NCBI GenBank assembly: GCA_963969345.1
Contig: OZ017768.1
Location: 2,690,718 to 2,754,717 of the forward strand
Direction: 5' to 3'
From: Turbatrix aceti
Lineage: Eukaryota > Nematoda > Chromadorea > Rhabditida > Panagrolaimidae
DNA length: 64,000 bases
Below, in pieces: positions 1 to 11,833 of this stretch (positions within the stretch are counted from its first letter, which is position 1; the number at the start of each line of letters is the position of its first letter). The notes below the pieces were generated by a model. It was not told where the DNA came from and ran no database searches. It was given only the letters and a program-made list of their open reading frames with translations. The translations under genes were made by a program, and so were the position numbers.

Positions 1-316
1 GAAATTTTTTGGAAATATCTAAAATCAGTTTTTTACAAATTTCAAAAGGGAAATTTTTTAAACATCGTTTGTTTGATAAATCTTTTTCAAGATTACCATA
101 AAATTTTTTTTATCTTTTTTTGGTAAGTTTTTTCACGGTCTAAAACAGTTTTTTTGGGTCCGTTAAACAGCAACTTTTTTCAGCATATTGAATGAACATT
201 CCCAGAAAGAAAGCATTTTTTTAAATCCAAAAAAAAATCTTACAATTTCAAAATTTCACCCAAAAACAAAAAAATGCTCAAACCCAAAAAATCAATCCCC
301 TCCTTACCTGATTCAC
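1..316. other. A/T-rich non-coding stretch
   Basis: Long A and T runs without a supportable exon. On the minus strand this is the intron that follows the donor at 316 of the left-edge gene. Confidence 0.5.
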
Positions 317-3300
317 CTGTCCAGATGACGGTAAAAACGGTGAATTGAGACACCTCGTGGCAAACACGAGGATATCGACGAGACGGGTAATTCTCCGCCT
401 CGCATCGTGTTTTTCGGTCGTCGACAGCGCAGAGATGCACTTAGTAGCCAGTACTTCGCATTTCTCGTTGACAGCTTCGTTTTGTGCGACTGAAAAAAAA
501 ACACACCATCATCCATAAATGCACTTCTTCGCCTTCGATCAATTTTTTTTTTTCAATATAATTTCCTACCTCGAGCAAAAGTCAGCACGCCACAGAGCCT
601 GTCGAATTCAGCGTGGTCATCCGAATCAATCAAATCCATGAAAACATCGTTGGAAGCCGCCTTTTCGAGTTCATCCAGAAAAAGTTGACCCATCTGAACT
701 GTTAACGACTCCGGCAGTGGATTGTGGTTGTTTTTGATTATAAATGACGTCAGCGTAGAAATGAAAGGAGTGTACACTTGCGGATTGGAAAATTGACTCG
801 CGCACAAACCAGCAACAAATTCTGTGCTGAAATAAAAAACAGAAAAATCAAAAAAATAAATAAATCAGTTTCGTACCCCAAACAAATTGTAAACAGAAAA
901 AGATAACTACAAAAAAAGCGGAAAGGTGTCATTTGGCGTTCACGTGCCCGAGAAACGCAGAATTATAAATAAATAATTACATTTACTAAAAATTAATAAT
1001 TTAATCAATTTGGAATGTCAGAAATTAATTAAATAACGCCAATAAAAACTGGCCTTTAAGAAAAGCGCGCTGACCTTTCAAGAAACTTTGCATGGAGCTT
1101 ATTACCTGTTTTTTTTTTAGCAAAAAAATATGAAAAGTTGATGAAAAGGTAAAAAATGGTCCGAATGTACCCTTTTTACCAAAATTGGATTTGCAAACAT
1201 GAAAATTCCAAAAAAATGCATTTCAAAAACTTTTCGGATTCAGAAAAGAAAAAATATTACGATTTGTCCAATTCGAAAAAATTGTGTCCAAAAATTTCAG
1301 AAAGCCATAAAAATTTTTGCAAAAAAATTAATAAAAAATTTTACTTTAGCAAAACAAATCCAAAAAGTTTGATTGCAATTAGTTATAAATAAATTTGTCA
1401 AAAAGCAACAAAATTTTTTCAAATCATGAAAAAATGTTATTTTTGAGCCAAAAAAGTTCGTTAAAAAAATTTCAAGACGGAACGGTTTTTGGCAAAAAAA
1501 AAAGTGCAAAAAGTTCATTAGGAAGAACATACTGGTTTCTGCGAACGTTTTTGACCAAAAAATTGCCTTTCAAGCAAGAAAGCTCAAAAAAAAATATTTC
1601 AGAAGCAAAAAAAATTTTTGCGTTAAGAAAAAAAATTCAACGCCCTTCCCCCAAAAAATCTATAAGTTCAAAAAAAACTCACCCCCGTATTTTGCCCCAA
1701 ACGTCAGGGTATGAGGCTGCGACGTAGCAAACGACGTTGAAAGCCAGCTGCCTTAGGCACAGGCTACAGGCTTTGTTTGTGACAGCGTCAAATATCAGCC
1801 ACCTGGTTATCATTTCTATCGCTGACTTTCTCACATACTTTTTGCCCGACAGAAGTTTTGACAGTACAAAAACCGTGTAAATTATTCGTCGCCGCGGATT
1901 TTCTTCTTCCTCAGCAAAAATGTTTCCAAGGTCGATGGATGAAATTGCGTCGGTTGTGTTTCTGGATTTCGAACAGACACTTTTTTGGATGATCGAAAAA
2001 AGTGTTTTCGCGGTAGAAGAATTTGGGTCGACTTTCAGGACACAGGTCAGATCGATGATTTGCTGGATCGAAAGTTGACCAGAATCCAGATTAGCCAGGA
2101 TGACTTCCAAATAGGACGGCACCAAACTCCTGGAAAAAAAAACTCAAAAATTCATTCTTTCTACCCCAAAAAAAAATTGCAAACCTGTCAACTTTGACAA
2201 CGTGATCCCGAATAATTTCGACAAATTCGTAAATAAACTTTGAAATTTCCGAAAGCTCATCACGCCTTATGGGAGCCACAGGCGTCGTCGTGAGCTTGGC
2301 AGGTTTCTGGAAAATCCCAGACAACAGCCCGATGATTTCATCCTCCGTAAATCGGGGTAGAAGACGTCGAATGGCATTGAGAGCATCCCGTCGCTGGTTG
2401 GCAGTCAGAATGCGCGATCGGGAGTAGGCGATGAGGGGGAGACGGATCGAGCCTTGGACGACAAAGGTATACACGTTTGAGAAGGTTTCCGCGGATCTTG
2501 AAAACTGAAAATAGGAAAAAAAGTTTAAAAAAATCAAAGCGCACAAAAAATGTATAGAAAATAATTTTTTGTTTTTAAAAAAAGTTTGATAGACCGTAAA
2601 TTAACGTTTTGAAACGAAAAAATTTAATAAAAAGGATTTTTTAGGCTACAGTATGATGTATGTCAGTTCGCATCAGTTTTTGCCGTCTTGAAAAATGTAT
2701 GAGTAACTACAAAACAAAAACATAAATTTAAATTTTTTAACGGTAATTCAAGGTGTTTGAGCGAAAAAAAATTGCGCGCTCAAAAATAAAAATTTTGTGT
2801 AATTTTTTTCGTTTAGTAATTTTTTGAGAAAGTTACCAAAATCATAAAAAAATGTTGATAGCGACTTCCGCGTCAAAACCCTTCATCGCAAAAGTCGACT
2901 TTTGTGCGAAAAAAACCTAATAAAAACTTTTTTACCCCAAAATAAAAAAAATCGTAAGTTACGACCGAAAGCCAAAAATTCCTAATTTTTTTTATTTTCC
3001 CTCAAAAACACCCAAAAAAACCCACCAAACTGACGTAACCGATGGAAAAGTCAAAAAAGTCATTAAAAACCATTTCGAGAGCCTCGCCGCCGAGTCTTGT
3101 CGCGAGTTCGACGTTCACCTCCCCGATAATCTTTGCCAGGAAAGCCAGATTCCTGTGTCCGTCGTTCCAGGGCATCCCGGGTGCAAACGCCCTCGACAGA
3201 ACACTCCATGGTCTTGGAATTCTCCTGAGAATACTGATTCTTCCGGCAGTTCTCAAAACGATGAGAAAGAGGTCAAAGAAGCTGTCTGCGAGTGCTGGAA

Positions 3301-4753
3301 GATAACTTTGCTCGCAAGCTTCCAGATCCCAGGAAAAGTCCATCATCCGTTCGGGACCAAAGTAGAAGGCGTGGAGTATGTAGAGTTCATGGAACTGCAG
3401 AGAAACTTCGGGCAAATTGTGTTCGGCTTGTTCAGCTGCGACAAACTGGGGAGGTTGGTGGTAGGAAAGCTCGCGACCCGCGTACGTGAAATCGGAGACG
3501 TCGAGTGAGGTAAGGAGGACGGCATCGGTGTCGTGGAGATTTTGAAGAGAACACTCTTGCTCCAGTACTTGTTCGTAAAAGTCGATCACATCTTGGACTA
3601 TTGTTGGGTTGTCTAAAAGATGCAAATTGGACGATTTTAGGTACAAAAGGGTAAAAGTGATCAGAAAAATTGAAAATCAAGGAAAAACACCAAAAACTGT
3701 AAAAAACTACAATTTTCCAGTCGAGAACACAGTACTATAACAGTGATAACAAAATTACGGTCAATTGATATTCGATAAAGAGTTGTTTTTGAATGTTTTA
3801 CGTTATATTTTTACCCTAGCGTACCAAAACTTGAATTCCGTGCAAAAAATCTAAATTTACGATATCGAACGACGAAATTCACATCGTATTTGATCCATTT
3901 TAATTTTCTCTAGTGGTTTATGAATTTTTTCAATCTAAAATCCATAAACTGAGATTTTATTAATAAATTACGTCAAAAAATAATCAAATTGTGCAATACA
4001 ATTGAAAACGAAAAGAAAAAAACTATAAACCCCCACCCCCAAAAAAAACTGTAAAAATTACCGAAATGTACAACTTTCCATTCGAGAAAACTGTCCACTA
4101 AAGTGATAAACAAAATTACGACCAATTGAAATCCTATTGATTTTCCGATATTTTTCATCTTATCGAAGCTATTTTTGAACGTTTCACATCATAATTTTTC
4201 ATTTGAATATTGCAATTTGAATTTCATGCAAGAAATCAAAATTTACCAAACTTAGCGACGATTTTCCATAGTTTGGCCTGTGTTTACCCTTCCCTGGTGA
4301 CTAATCGACTTTTTTCAACTCACTGAATTGCAAATTCGTCTCATTTGACCTCTACAATGATTTTTGGTTTACCACATTTCGAAATGCTTGTTTATCGACT
4401 ATATATAAAACTTTGAAAATCATTTATATCCCTTTTTTCGGTCTTTAAAAAAACATGCGAAAAAAATATGAACATGACATCCCTTAAAAAACGCAGGCAA
4501 CGCATGGGACATCCCAAAGTATGTACATAAAACCCAGTCACTCACCGCAATCAACCGTCGCCCGGCCGAGGAGGTCGTAGAGCAACGCTATGAACGACAT
4601 CTCCTGACGTCCTTCACCGTCACCGTCACCGTCACCGCCATCGTCATCATCGATCTCGACATGGACTTGGAACGGAAGTGAGTCATACTGCTTGAGGATT
4701 TCGATTAGTATTTCTGGAAGCGTCTTGTTGGTGTTGTTACCCGGCGCCATCAT
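317..4753 (-). CDS. Unrecognised large, probably helical-repeat protein (3' end outside window)
   Basis: Six exons on the minus strand: 4546-4753, 3026-3612, 2185-2504, 1683-2129, 570-826 and 317-489. They join in one open frame of about 660 residues with GT donors and TTTTAG or TTTCAG acceptors, and the model runs on past the left edge. The start is ATGATG at 4753, because an in-frame TGA lies about 50 nt upstream. The protein has an acidic D/G-rich loop near residues 35-47, no signal peptide and no membrane segment. The rest is a chain of amphipathic segments rich in Leu, Ile, Phe and Arg, as in HEAT/ARM-like solenoids. I do not recognise the family; a local likeness to FANCI (RRR-IYT in a helix) is too weak and out of order to use. 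It is divergent from the histone deacetylase gene, 1.0 kb away. Exon existence is well supported; function is unknown. Confidence 0.7.
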
Positions 4754-5778
4754 CTGGATGACAGCATTGGAGGAAGAACCACCAGATACTGCCTTTCACG
4801 CTCGGAAGATCCAAAGCGAGTTGTATGCGTCGATTGTTGCCGGGCTGTAGGACAAAGAGTAGTAGTAGCAATCCCGTAATAAAAAAAATAGATAACGTTA
4901 CTCCAGTTCTACTACGAGTGACCCGCTTTTTTTGTCAGTTGACGAGCAGCGGCTGGTGTGGTTGGTAACCAATTGCAAAGACGCATGCACGCTGCGCGCA
5001 GTGTTTTTTTGTCAAATTTGCTTTTTTGGTGTTCTTGCAGCGAAAAAAAAACGATTGTTTTTTACGTTTTTTTACTGCAACTTTCTTTTCTACTGTTTTG
5101 TATCGTAAATTTTGATTATAATAATTTTTGGAATTCAATTTACGACGCGCTGATGCAAAAATGTGACGTAAAACGATCAAAAAATATCGCAAAACTCACA
5201 AACTATCAATTTATCGTAATTTTGTTCATTGATTCCGTTACTTCAGGAATCTAAACAAAAATAAATAATTTGGAACAAAGACTGAATGTCCAACATTGAA
5301 AACTACGGTTACGATAAACGATGTCGACTTTCTGCATGGATCCTCGAGGAGCCAAATGAATGACACATTTCGCGGGAAGACACTCGAGCTGTTTCTTTGG
5401 TGTTTTGCAGCGAAAAAATCCTATCGTAGTTTCCTCTTTTCCTTTCACTTAGTTTTTCTTTTGCCATTTTTTGTGCCTGGCAAAAAGCTGTATCTTCTAA
5501 TGCGAAATTAGGGGTGATCAATTGTTTTTTTGTAGTTTTTGTTCGGTTGTCACGTTTTTTTTGCATTTTTTAAACGTTTGTTATCCATGAACGTATTTTG
5601 ATGCTGTTTTCTTTTGATTTTGTGCTAAAGCAACGCTATCTACGGCGTAATTACTTGTTTTTTTTTGTTTTATAGGCGAGCGGTGTTGGACTCCGTACAG
5701 TTTGTCTTTTACACCTTGCGGAAAGTATTTTTGATCATCGAAACTCCAAAATACGGTATCTGAATTCTCAAAAACAGT
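4754..5778. promoter_or_regulatory. Divergent intergenic region, left-edge gene / hda-1
   Basis: About 1 kb between two outward-reading start codons, so it should hold both promoters. No TATA box or named site is convincing. It contains two copies of a short motif, TTGGTGTT..TTGCAGCGAAAAAA (near 5024-5050 and 5395-5420); a shorter relative occurs at 11643-11680. No coding region is supportable. Confidence 0.4.
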
Positions 5779-8700
5779 ATGGCATCGTCAGAACACACGA
5801 AACGGCGTGTGTGTTACTACTATGACAGTAAGTTATGTTTTTGCGGTTTGAAAATTTATTTTGGGTCGCATTTTTTTATTTTTTTTTACATTTTACCTTT
5901 TTTACCTTATAAATCGTGTTTCGCCCCTGAAAACAACTCCAACTTTTTCCAGCATGCGTTGGCAACTACTACTACGGTCAGGGACACGTGATGAAGCCTC
6001 ACCGAATCAAGATGGCTCATAGCCTCGTCCTGAACTACGGTCTCTACAGGCACATGGAAATTTTCGTAAGTTCTCTATTTTTTATTTTGGCCTAAAAATA
6101 TCAATTTTCAGCGACCCTTTCCCGCGACGTACAACGATCTCGTCAGATTCCACACCGAGGATTACGTTAACTTTCTCAGGGATTGCACACCGCAAAATTT
6201 GAAGCTTTTCAACCGACAGACTATCAAATGTGGGTTTTTTAAAACAAATTTTTAAGGTTTAATTTTTGATTGATTATTTTTTAGTCAACGCGGACGAAGA
6301 CTGTCCCATCTTTGATGGTCTCTATGAATTCTGCCAGATTTCAAGCGGTGGATCTCTGGCTGCAGCTGTCAAGTTGAACAAGCGAAAAACGGATATTGCA
6401 ATCAACTGGATGGGTGGACTGCATCACGCGAAGAAGTCCGAGTCATCGGGCTTTTGTTACACCAATGACATCGTGCTGGGCATCCTGGAGTTGCTCAAGC
6501 ATCATGAGCGGTTGGTTTTTTTGAAAAAAAGGACAAAAATGGCTTTTTTTGCGCCGAAATCAAAAAAAAAGAATGACAAAAACTAAAAAGAAACGTTATT
6601 TACTGCAAAAAAATAAATCGAGCCACTGAAGATTTTTTTGGAAACAAATTGTGATTTTTTTATTCCACTTTAAAGTGCATTTTTACCAAAAATTAAATTT
6701 TGTAAAAAATTTTGAACGACAATGAAAACTTTTTTTTAAATTATTTGTCCAAAAAATATTTTTTTACTTCTTTTAAATTCATTTTTAGAAAATTTTGTAA
6801 AAAAAAGTTTTTTTACAAAATTTTTATTTTTCTGGTCAAAAAAATTTTGAAAAGTGAATTTAAAAATAATCAAAAAAATATTGTGCGCTTCTAATTTTTT
6901 ATAAAACAAATATGAAAAATGGGTTTATTAAAAATAAATTTCATTTTTATAAAATTATCCGAAAAACACTTTTTCAGCGTGTTGTACATCGACATTGACG
7001 TCCACCACGGCGACGGCGTCGAAGAAGCATTCTACACAACGGACCGCGTGATGACGTGTTCATTCCACAGGTATGGCGACTTTTTCCCCGGCACCGGCAA
7101 CATCACGGACGTCGGAATGGGCCAAGGCGAGCGCTACGCCGTCAACGTGCCCCTCAGCGATGGCATCACCGACGACGCTTACAAGTCCATCTTCGAGCCC
7201 GTCATCGCCCGTATCATGGAGACCTACCGGCCGAATGCCGTCGTGCTGCAGTGTGGCGCGGACTCGCTGAACGGCGATCGCCTCGGCAACTTCAACATGA
7301 CTCTGCGGGGTCACGGAAACTGCGTTCGATACCTGAGGTCGTTCAACGTGCCCCTCATGCTCGTCGGGGGCGGCGGATACACGGCGCGCAACGTCGCTCG
7401 ATGCTGGACGTACGAAACGGCACTCGCTGTCAATCAGGAGATTTCCAATACGCTGCCTCACAATGATTACTTTGAGTTCTACCAGCCATCCTTCAAGCTT
7501 CATATCGATCCACAGATTGGCTTGCGCGATGAAAATGCTAAGGATACGCTTGAAAAATTACAGTAGGTTTTTTTAGAAAAAAAATTGGTTTTTATATATT
7601 AATTTTTTATTTTTTTAGGCAAGCGGTCTTTGAAAATCTTCGACAACTACCTCATGTACCTTCCGTCCAGATGCAACGCGAGTTTTTTACACATTTTTAA
7701 AAAAAGGATTTTTTTCCGTGAACAAATTTTAATTTAAAAATTACTTTTTTTAGATTTTTACGTATATGTTTATGATTTTAATTTTGTTGTATAATTTTAA
7801 AACAGTATTTTAATTTTTTTGCTAGCTTTTTATGAAAATTTTCTGCGTTTTAAAAATTTTTATGTAAAATTTTTTTAATTTTATTACTTTTTTAACAGAA
7901 AATTGATTGAAAAATGCTAAAAAAAATTTAGCCCTCAAACCAGATGCCGTAAACGTCGAAGAAGTCGAAAACATCTGTCTAGAATCCTCGAACCCGGACG
8001 AACGTCTCACCGAAGTCGAAACTGACAAAATGATCGAGGATCCCGGAGAACTCTACGACGGAGAAAAAGAAGGCGGCGGGCGCAACGAACAATCATCAAA
8101 GCCAGCCAAGCGTATACGCTTGGCAGCAGCTTCTTTTCCGACCGTGCTCACGGTCTCTTCCGAAGACGAGATGGAAGTTGACGCCACCGACGACAACAAC
8201 AGTCCTGTCGAGCCACACGCTATCATGAAGGAGGATGAAAATGCAAACAGTACCCAGGAAAAGTTGCCGTATGTTTTTATGAACAAAATTTGGGTTTGAG
8301 ACGTGTGTTTTTTATATTTTTTTTAGGAAAACGATTGTTGAAACTCTTTCCGTTCAAATGCAAGCCCTCACACCGGTGAATGCCGTGAACGTCAAAATGG
8401 CCGAAGAATCCTCGATTCCCAACGAACGTCCTACCCAAGCCAAAAGCGCCAAAGTGATCGTGGACCTCGGCGAACTCTACGATGGGGAAAAAGAAGGCGG
8501 CGGGCGCAACGAGCAACAATCGTCAAAGCCAGCCAAGCGTACGGCCGCTTCCTTTCCGCCCTTGTTCACGATATCCGACTCCGAAGACGCGATGGAAGTC
8601 GACGGCAACAACAGTCCTGTAGAACCACAGGCTGTCATGAAGGATCAAAATGCGAAGGATACACATGATAAATCGCCGTAGGTTTTTTATTAACAAATTT

Positions 8701-9056
8701 GGCTTCTTTTAAAAAACTTTTTCAAAAAAATGTGTTTTTTATGATTTTTTAGGAAAACGGTCGTTGAAACTCTTTCCATTCAAATGCAAGCCCTCCAACC
8801 TATGAACGCCGTGAGCGTCAAAAAGGCCGAAGAATCTTCGAATCCCAACAAGCGTCTAACCAAAAAGGCAGGAGGCGGCGGGCGTAACGAGCAACCATCA
8901 AAGCGACCCAAGCGTAGCGGGAAAACCCTAAGGGCCGTGCTTAGGGAAATCGCTAGACGCGTGGAGAACGGATTGACGTCATCCGACTCCTCTGAAGACG
9001 AGATGGATGTCGACGTTACTGGAGACAACGGCAGTCATGGAGGCGTCAGAAAATAA
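5779..9056 (+). CDS. hda-1: Class I histone deacetylase (HDAC1/2, HDA-1 type) with triplicated tail exon
   Basis: Nine exons: 5779-5827, 5953-6065, 6112-6229, 6285-6510, 6978-7562, 7619-7677, 7932-8268, 8327-8677, 8753-9056; 713 codons plus stop. The first 380 residues align throughout with HDAC1. They carry [10 protein letters not shown] (His140/His141, the same numbers as in human HDAC1), the zinc ligands in DIDVHHGDG, the [13 protein letters not shown] segment and GGGGYT with the catalytic Tyr. It should be a Zn-dependent lysine deacetylase acting in nuclear NuRD, Sin3 or CoREST-type complexes. Residues 384 onward are acidic/basic and disordered-looking. They consist of three tandem versions of one exon, each with VQMQ-xLx[14 protein letters not shown] and SxDExMEVD-like blocks. 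Intron 6 (7678-7931) must start GC (GCGAGT); reading through it instead gives a stop at 7698-7700 and a protein of about 390 residues. The core assignment is firm; the tail model rests on frame continuity and internal homology. Confidence 0.93.
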
Positions 9057-9417
9057 CATGACCCAGGGCTTGAAGTTCGGAAGACACGGGTTTACACTCT
9101 TTTATTTTCTTGGTCTACTTTTTTGGGGAAAAACAATTTTTTTCGGTCTCAACTCAATATTTTCTGTGTACACAATTTTTTCCACCCATATCACCTGTTT
9201 TTACCTGCCTGACAAACTTTTTATCTTTCAGACAAAAAAAAAACGTGTCCCTAATCACCGGAATTTTTACCGTTGTTATTTATTTATTTCAAGTAATTTT
9301 TTGCGTCTAATAAACACGAATAATACAGGTAAAAGAAAGTAATTCAGAAAGTTTTAAAACACAAGCTCCAATTATTTTTTCAAAATGACAAAATCCTACG
9401 AAATCGGAAAAATACCG
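9057..9417. other. Convergent intergenic spacer
   Basis: A/T-rich DNA between the ends of hda-1 and the minus-strand family gene. It should hold both 3' ends. No gene seen. Confidence 0.4.
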
Positions 9418-10810
9418 TCAAATGTAGAGTGAGAAAATAAATTCGACATTTTCTGTGAGAAGCACGTTCGGATTATAAATCATTCCCTTATCGGGATCGC
9501 ATTCAAAAAACAAGTCGTCCGTAAAAAATCGTGGAATTGTAGTTAGACGGCGGCGTGCTTTTTTGGCCAGGTAAGTATCAAAAGTCAGTTTGACCCTGAC
9601 GCTTTCCGGAGTCTGACGCAGTTTCGCAATCAGCTTCTTGTAGGAACGCGTAAAGTCCTTCAGACTGTAGTGCCACCGGCTAAAAATGTTCAGGTCGATG
9701 TTCTGAGTGTCCGGAAAAAGAGTCCACTGACTGTCGATCATGTTGATGACTTTTCCCATGGATAAGGATTGAAAATTCCAGATAGTGTAGATCGCTTTCA
9801 AATTTTTAAAGGCTTCGTTGAAACGGGAAATGACGCCGGTATCCTTGTAAAACGGAATTTCCTCCGCATATAGCAAAAGGAGAGTCTTTGAGTTCCGATA
9901 AAATTTACTCTACAAAAACAAAAAATTATTCATTTTTCGAAAAAAAACGAGAAGCTAAGGCAAATTGTGTTCAAAAAACGATAAAATTTATAGCAAAATA
10001 GTTTTTTATAATTTCCATTCACTTTCGAATAAATTTATACCTAAAACACCATATTTCTTCTTCATTTTTTTTACAAAAAAAGTCTGCGACATACATTTGG
10101 GAGCAAATAAATATCAGAAGACAATGGTTGCATTTCTAGAAGCCCCTAGTTCTTTCTGAAAAAAAAAAAACTCACGAGTGTTTTGTTTTGGTATTTAAAG
10201 AAATTGCTGTTACTGACAATCAGGGTTTCAAAGCGAGGGATAAAGCTCTGAATTTCCTCAACTTGATGTTCATTGATCCACAACATCTGAGCAATCGAAA
10301 TCAGGTTTTTGACTTCAGAAGACAAAGAAATGTCGGAATACAGTTTCAGTTCTTTGAGACCTGAAAACTGGTGCTGAAAAAACTCCCAAAAATAAAAAAC
10401 TTAAAAAAAAAAACCTTCACTGCGACGATAAATTTTGTCCAGCATCAAAAGTTCAATATCAATTGGATCTTTGGCGATCTTGATTTTCCGGATGAAATAG
10501 GCCGTCCAGTACAAGTACCGTATCCCATCACCGCGACGCATTTTGCGATTAATTGTGTAATGGCCGGAACAATAACTCTATAAAAAAATAGCTTCATTTA
10601 AATTTAAAATATAATAAAAAAATAAAAACATACCTGAAACATAAAAATGTCGTCATAGAAGTAAACTTTTACGGTACGCATGAAGGAGTCAAATTCCAGA
10701 CACATTTCGTGGGAAGACAAGACGAGTTCTCTGAACGCAACAGGATCTTTTTTTTGGAACAGCATATCAAGTAGGACCCGATGGTGATAGGCATTAGACA
10801 GCGGAGGCAT
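9418..10810 (-). CDS. Member 1 of an unrecognised tandem gene family
   Basis: Exons 10634-10810, 10415-10577, 10176-10360 and 9418-9909 give 338 residues. Introns are in phases 0, 1 and 0, exactly as in the three plus-strand paralogues at 13.8-19.4 kb. Shared marks are an N-terminal block of about 58 residues beginning M-x-x-L-S-x-x-Y with LVLSS-xEM, a YFIRK/FVRKLW block at the start of exon 2, a GLKEL/DLDEL block at the start of exon 3, and an ending LTENVEFIF. There is no signal peptide or membrane segment and almost no Cys. The exon 2 donor (AG followed by GTTTTTT) is weak but is required by frame and homology. The layout (short N-terminal module, then a long Leu-rich C-terminal part) recalls nematode F-box/FTH proteins, but I cannot see a convincing F-box, so no function is assigned. 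This is the only inverted copy of the array. Confidence 0.8.
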
Positions 10811-10868
10811 TTCGATTCGGCTTCAGACTCCTGAAAAGTGCAAAATAACAGATTTTCCGTGACGACGT

Positions 10869-11478
10869 ATCGCGATTAGGGTTTCAGCCCCCCCCCCCTC
10901 GTCCCCGCGAAGATCCCCTCGGGGGTGGCCCCGCGACCCCCGTCCCCGTCAGATCCCGTCTCCGACGGAAGTAAAATTCCTCGTCCCCGACGAAACCTGC
11001 CCCCGACATTGAACAAAATTTGTTGTCAAACGCGTAAAATCGTTCAAAAACAACACAAATAGGTAAAAAAAAAACAGCGCAAAATACGAAAAATTTGTTC
11101 AAAATAAGCCTCATTTTTTGTTTTAAGGCAAATTGGTACGTTTTTAACACCATTTTTTTCGATTTTTTCTGGTGAGTTGTTAAACTCGGGGGCGATTTTC
11201 CCCGTCTCCGACTAGATCTGTCCCCGTATGGGAAGGTAAAGCTAACAATTCAAAACCAAAGAAAAGGACAATAAACACGCGCATCTTTTTGTCGAACGCT
11301 CATTACTTTTTGGCGCGTAACGTGTAATGCTTCTCTTTGCTAGATTTTTTTTTTTAAATAAAGGAGGCCAAAAGGGGCCGAGAAAAAACGACCCCGGCCC
11401 CCGGGGGCCGAAAGGGGCCGCGGCCCCCGGGGCCGGCCCCCGATGTTTGACATGCCTGGTTGAAACCCAAATCGCGAT
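10869..11478. mobile_element. Non-autonomous element with 21-bp terminal inverted repeats and GC-rich interior
   Basis: The left end ATCGCGATTAGGGTTTCAGCC begins at 10869 (21 bp; core ATCGCGATT-GGGTTTCA). The right end at 11458-11478 is its inverted complement at 19 of 21 positions. The 610-bp element has no coding capacity. Its interior holds C/G-rich blocks with CGTCCCCG and CGTCTCCGAC motifs (10888-11010 and 11190-11230) and a palindromic GC block at 11365-11445. This fits a MITE-like DNA element, but target-site duplications are not evident to me. Confidence 0.55.
11365..11445. repeat. Extreme GC palindromic block
   Basis: Contains the perfect 16-bp palindrome CGGCCCCCGGGGGCCG at 11395-11410, followed by overlapping GGGGCCGCGGCCCC and GGGGCCGGCCCC palindromes. 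It stands out sharply from A/T-rich surroundings and lies inside the TIR-bounded element. Confidence 0.8.
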
Positions 11479-11833
11479 TGAGTAAAAATGCAAAACAATT
11501 TGGGCGAGATCAATACAGCAAAAAAAAATACGACAGCGAAGAAGGCCCCAAAAAAACAAAAAATTCTAACGCATCAGATCCAAACGGGCGGGCGCCCGCT
11601 GTAACCGAGCTTTGCACCCTGCGGGCAATATTCGGGATTCTTTGTTACCGTTTCTTTGGTGTTTTGCCTATCGTAGTTTCTACTTTTCGATCGGATTTAT
11701 TTTTTTCTTTTCGTTTATCCTCCGCCTAATTTGATTATTTTTTTATTGTTGAATAAAATCGTTTTTACATAAACAAATGAAAATTTAATAAAAAAAAAAC
11801 TATCACAATTCACAACAAAAAAATAACCATTTT

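Noticed and set aside
1679..2125. FANCI-like identity for the left-edge gene
   Set aside because: Only one short helix (RRR-IYT) resembles FANCI. It lies at the wrong place in the protein, and the rest does not follow.
7060..7503. Antisense open frame across the deacetylase core exon
   Set aside because: Shadow of a strongly conserved GC-rich exon; no independent evidence.
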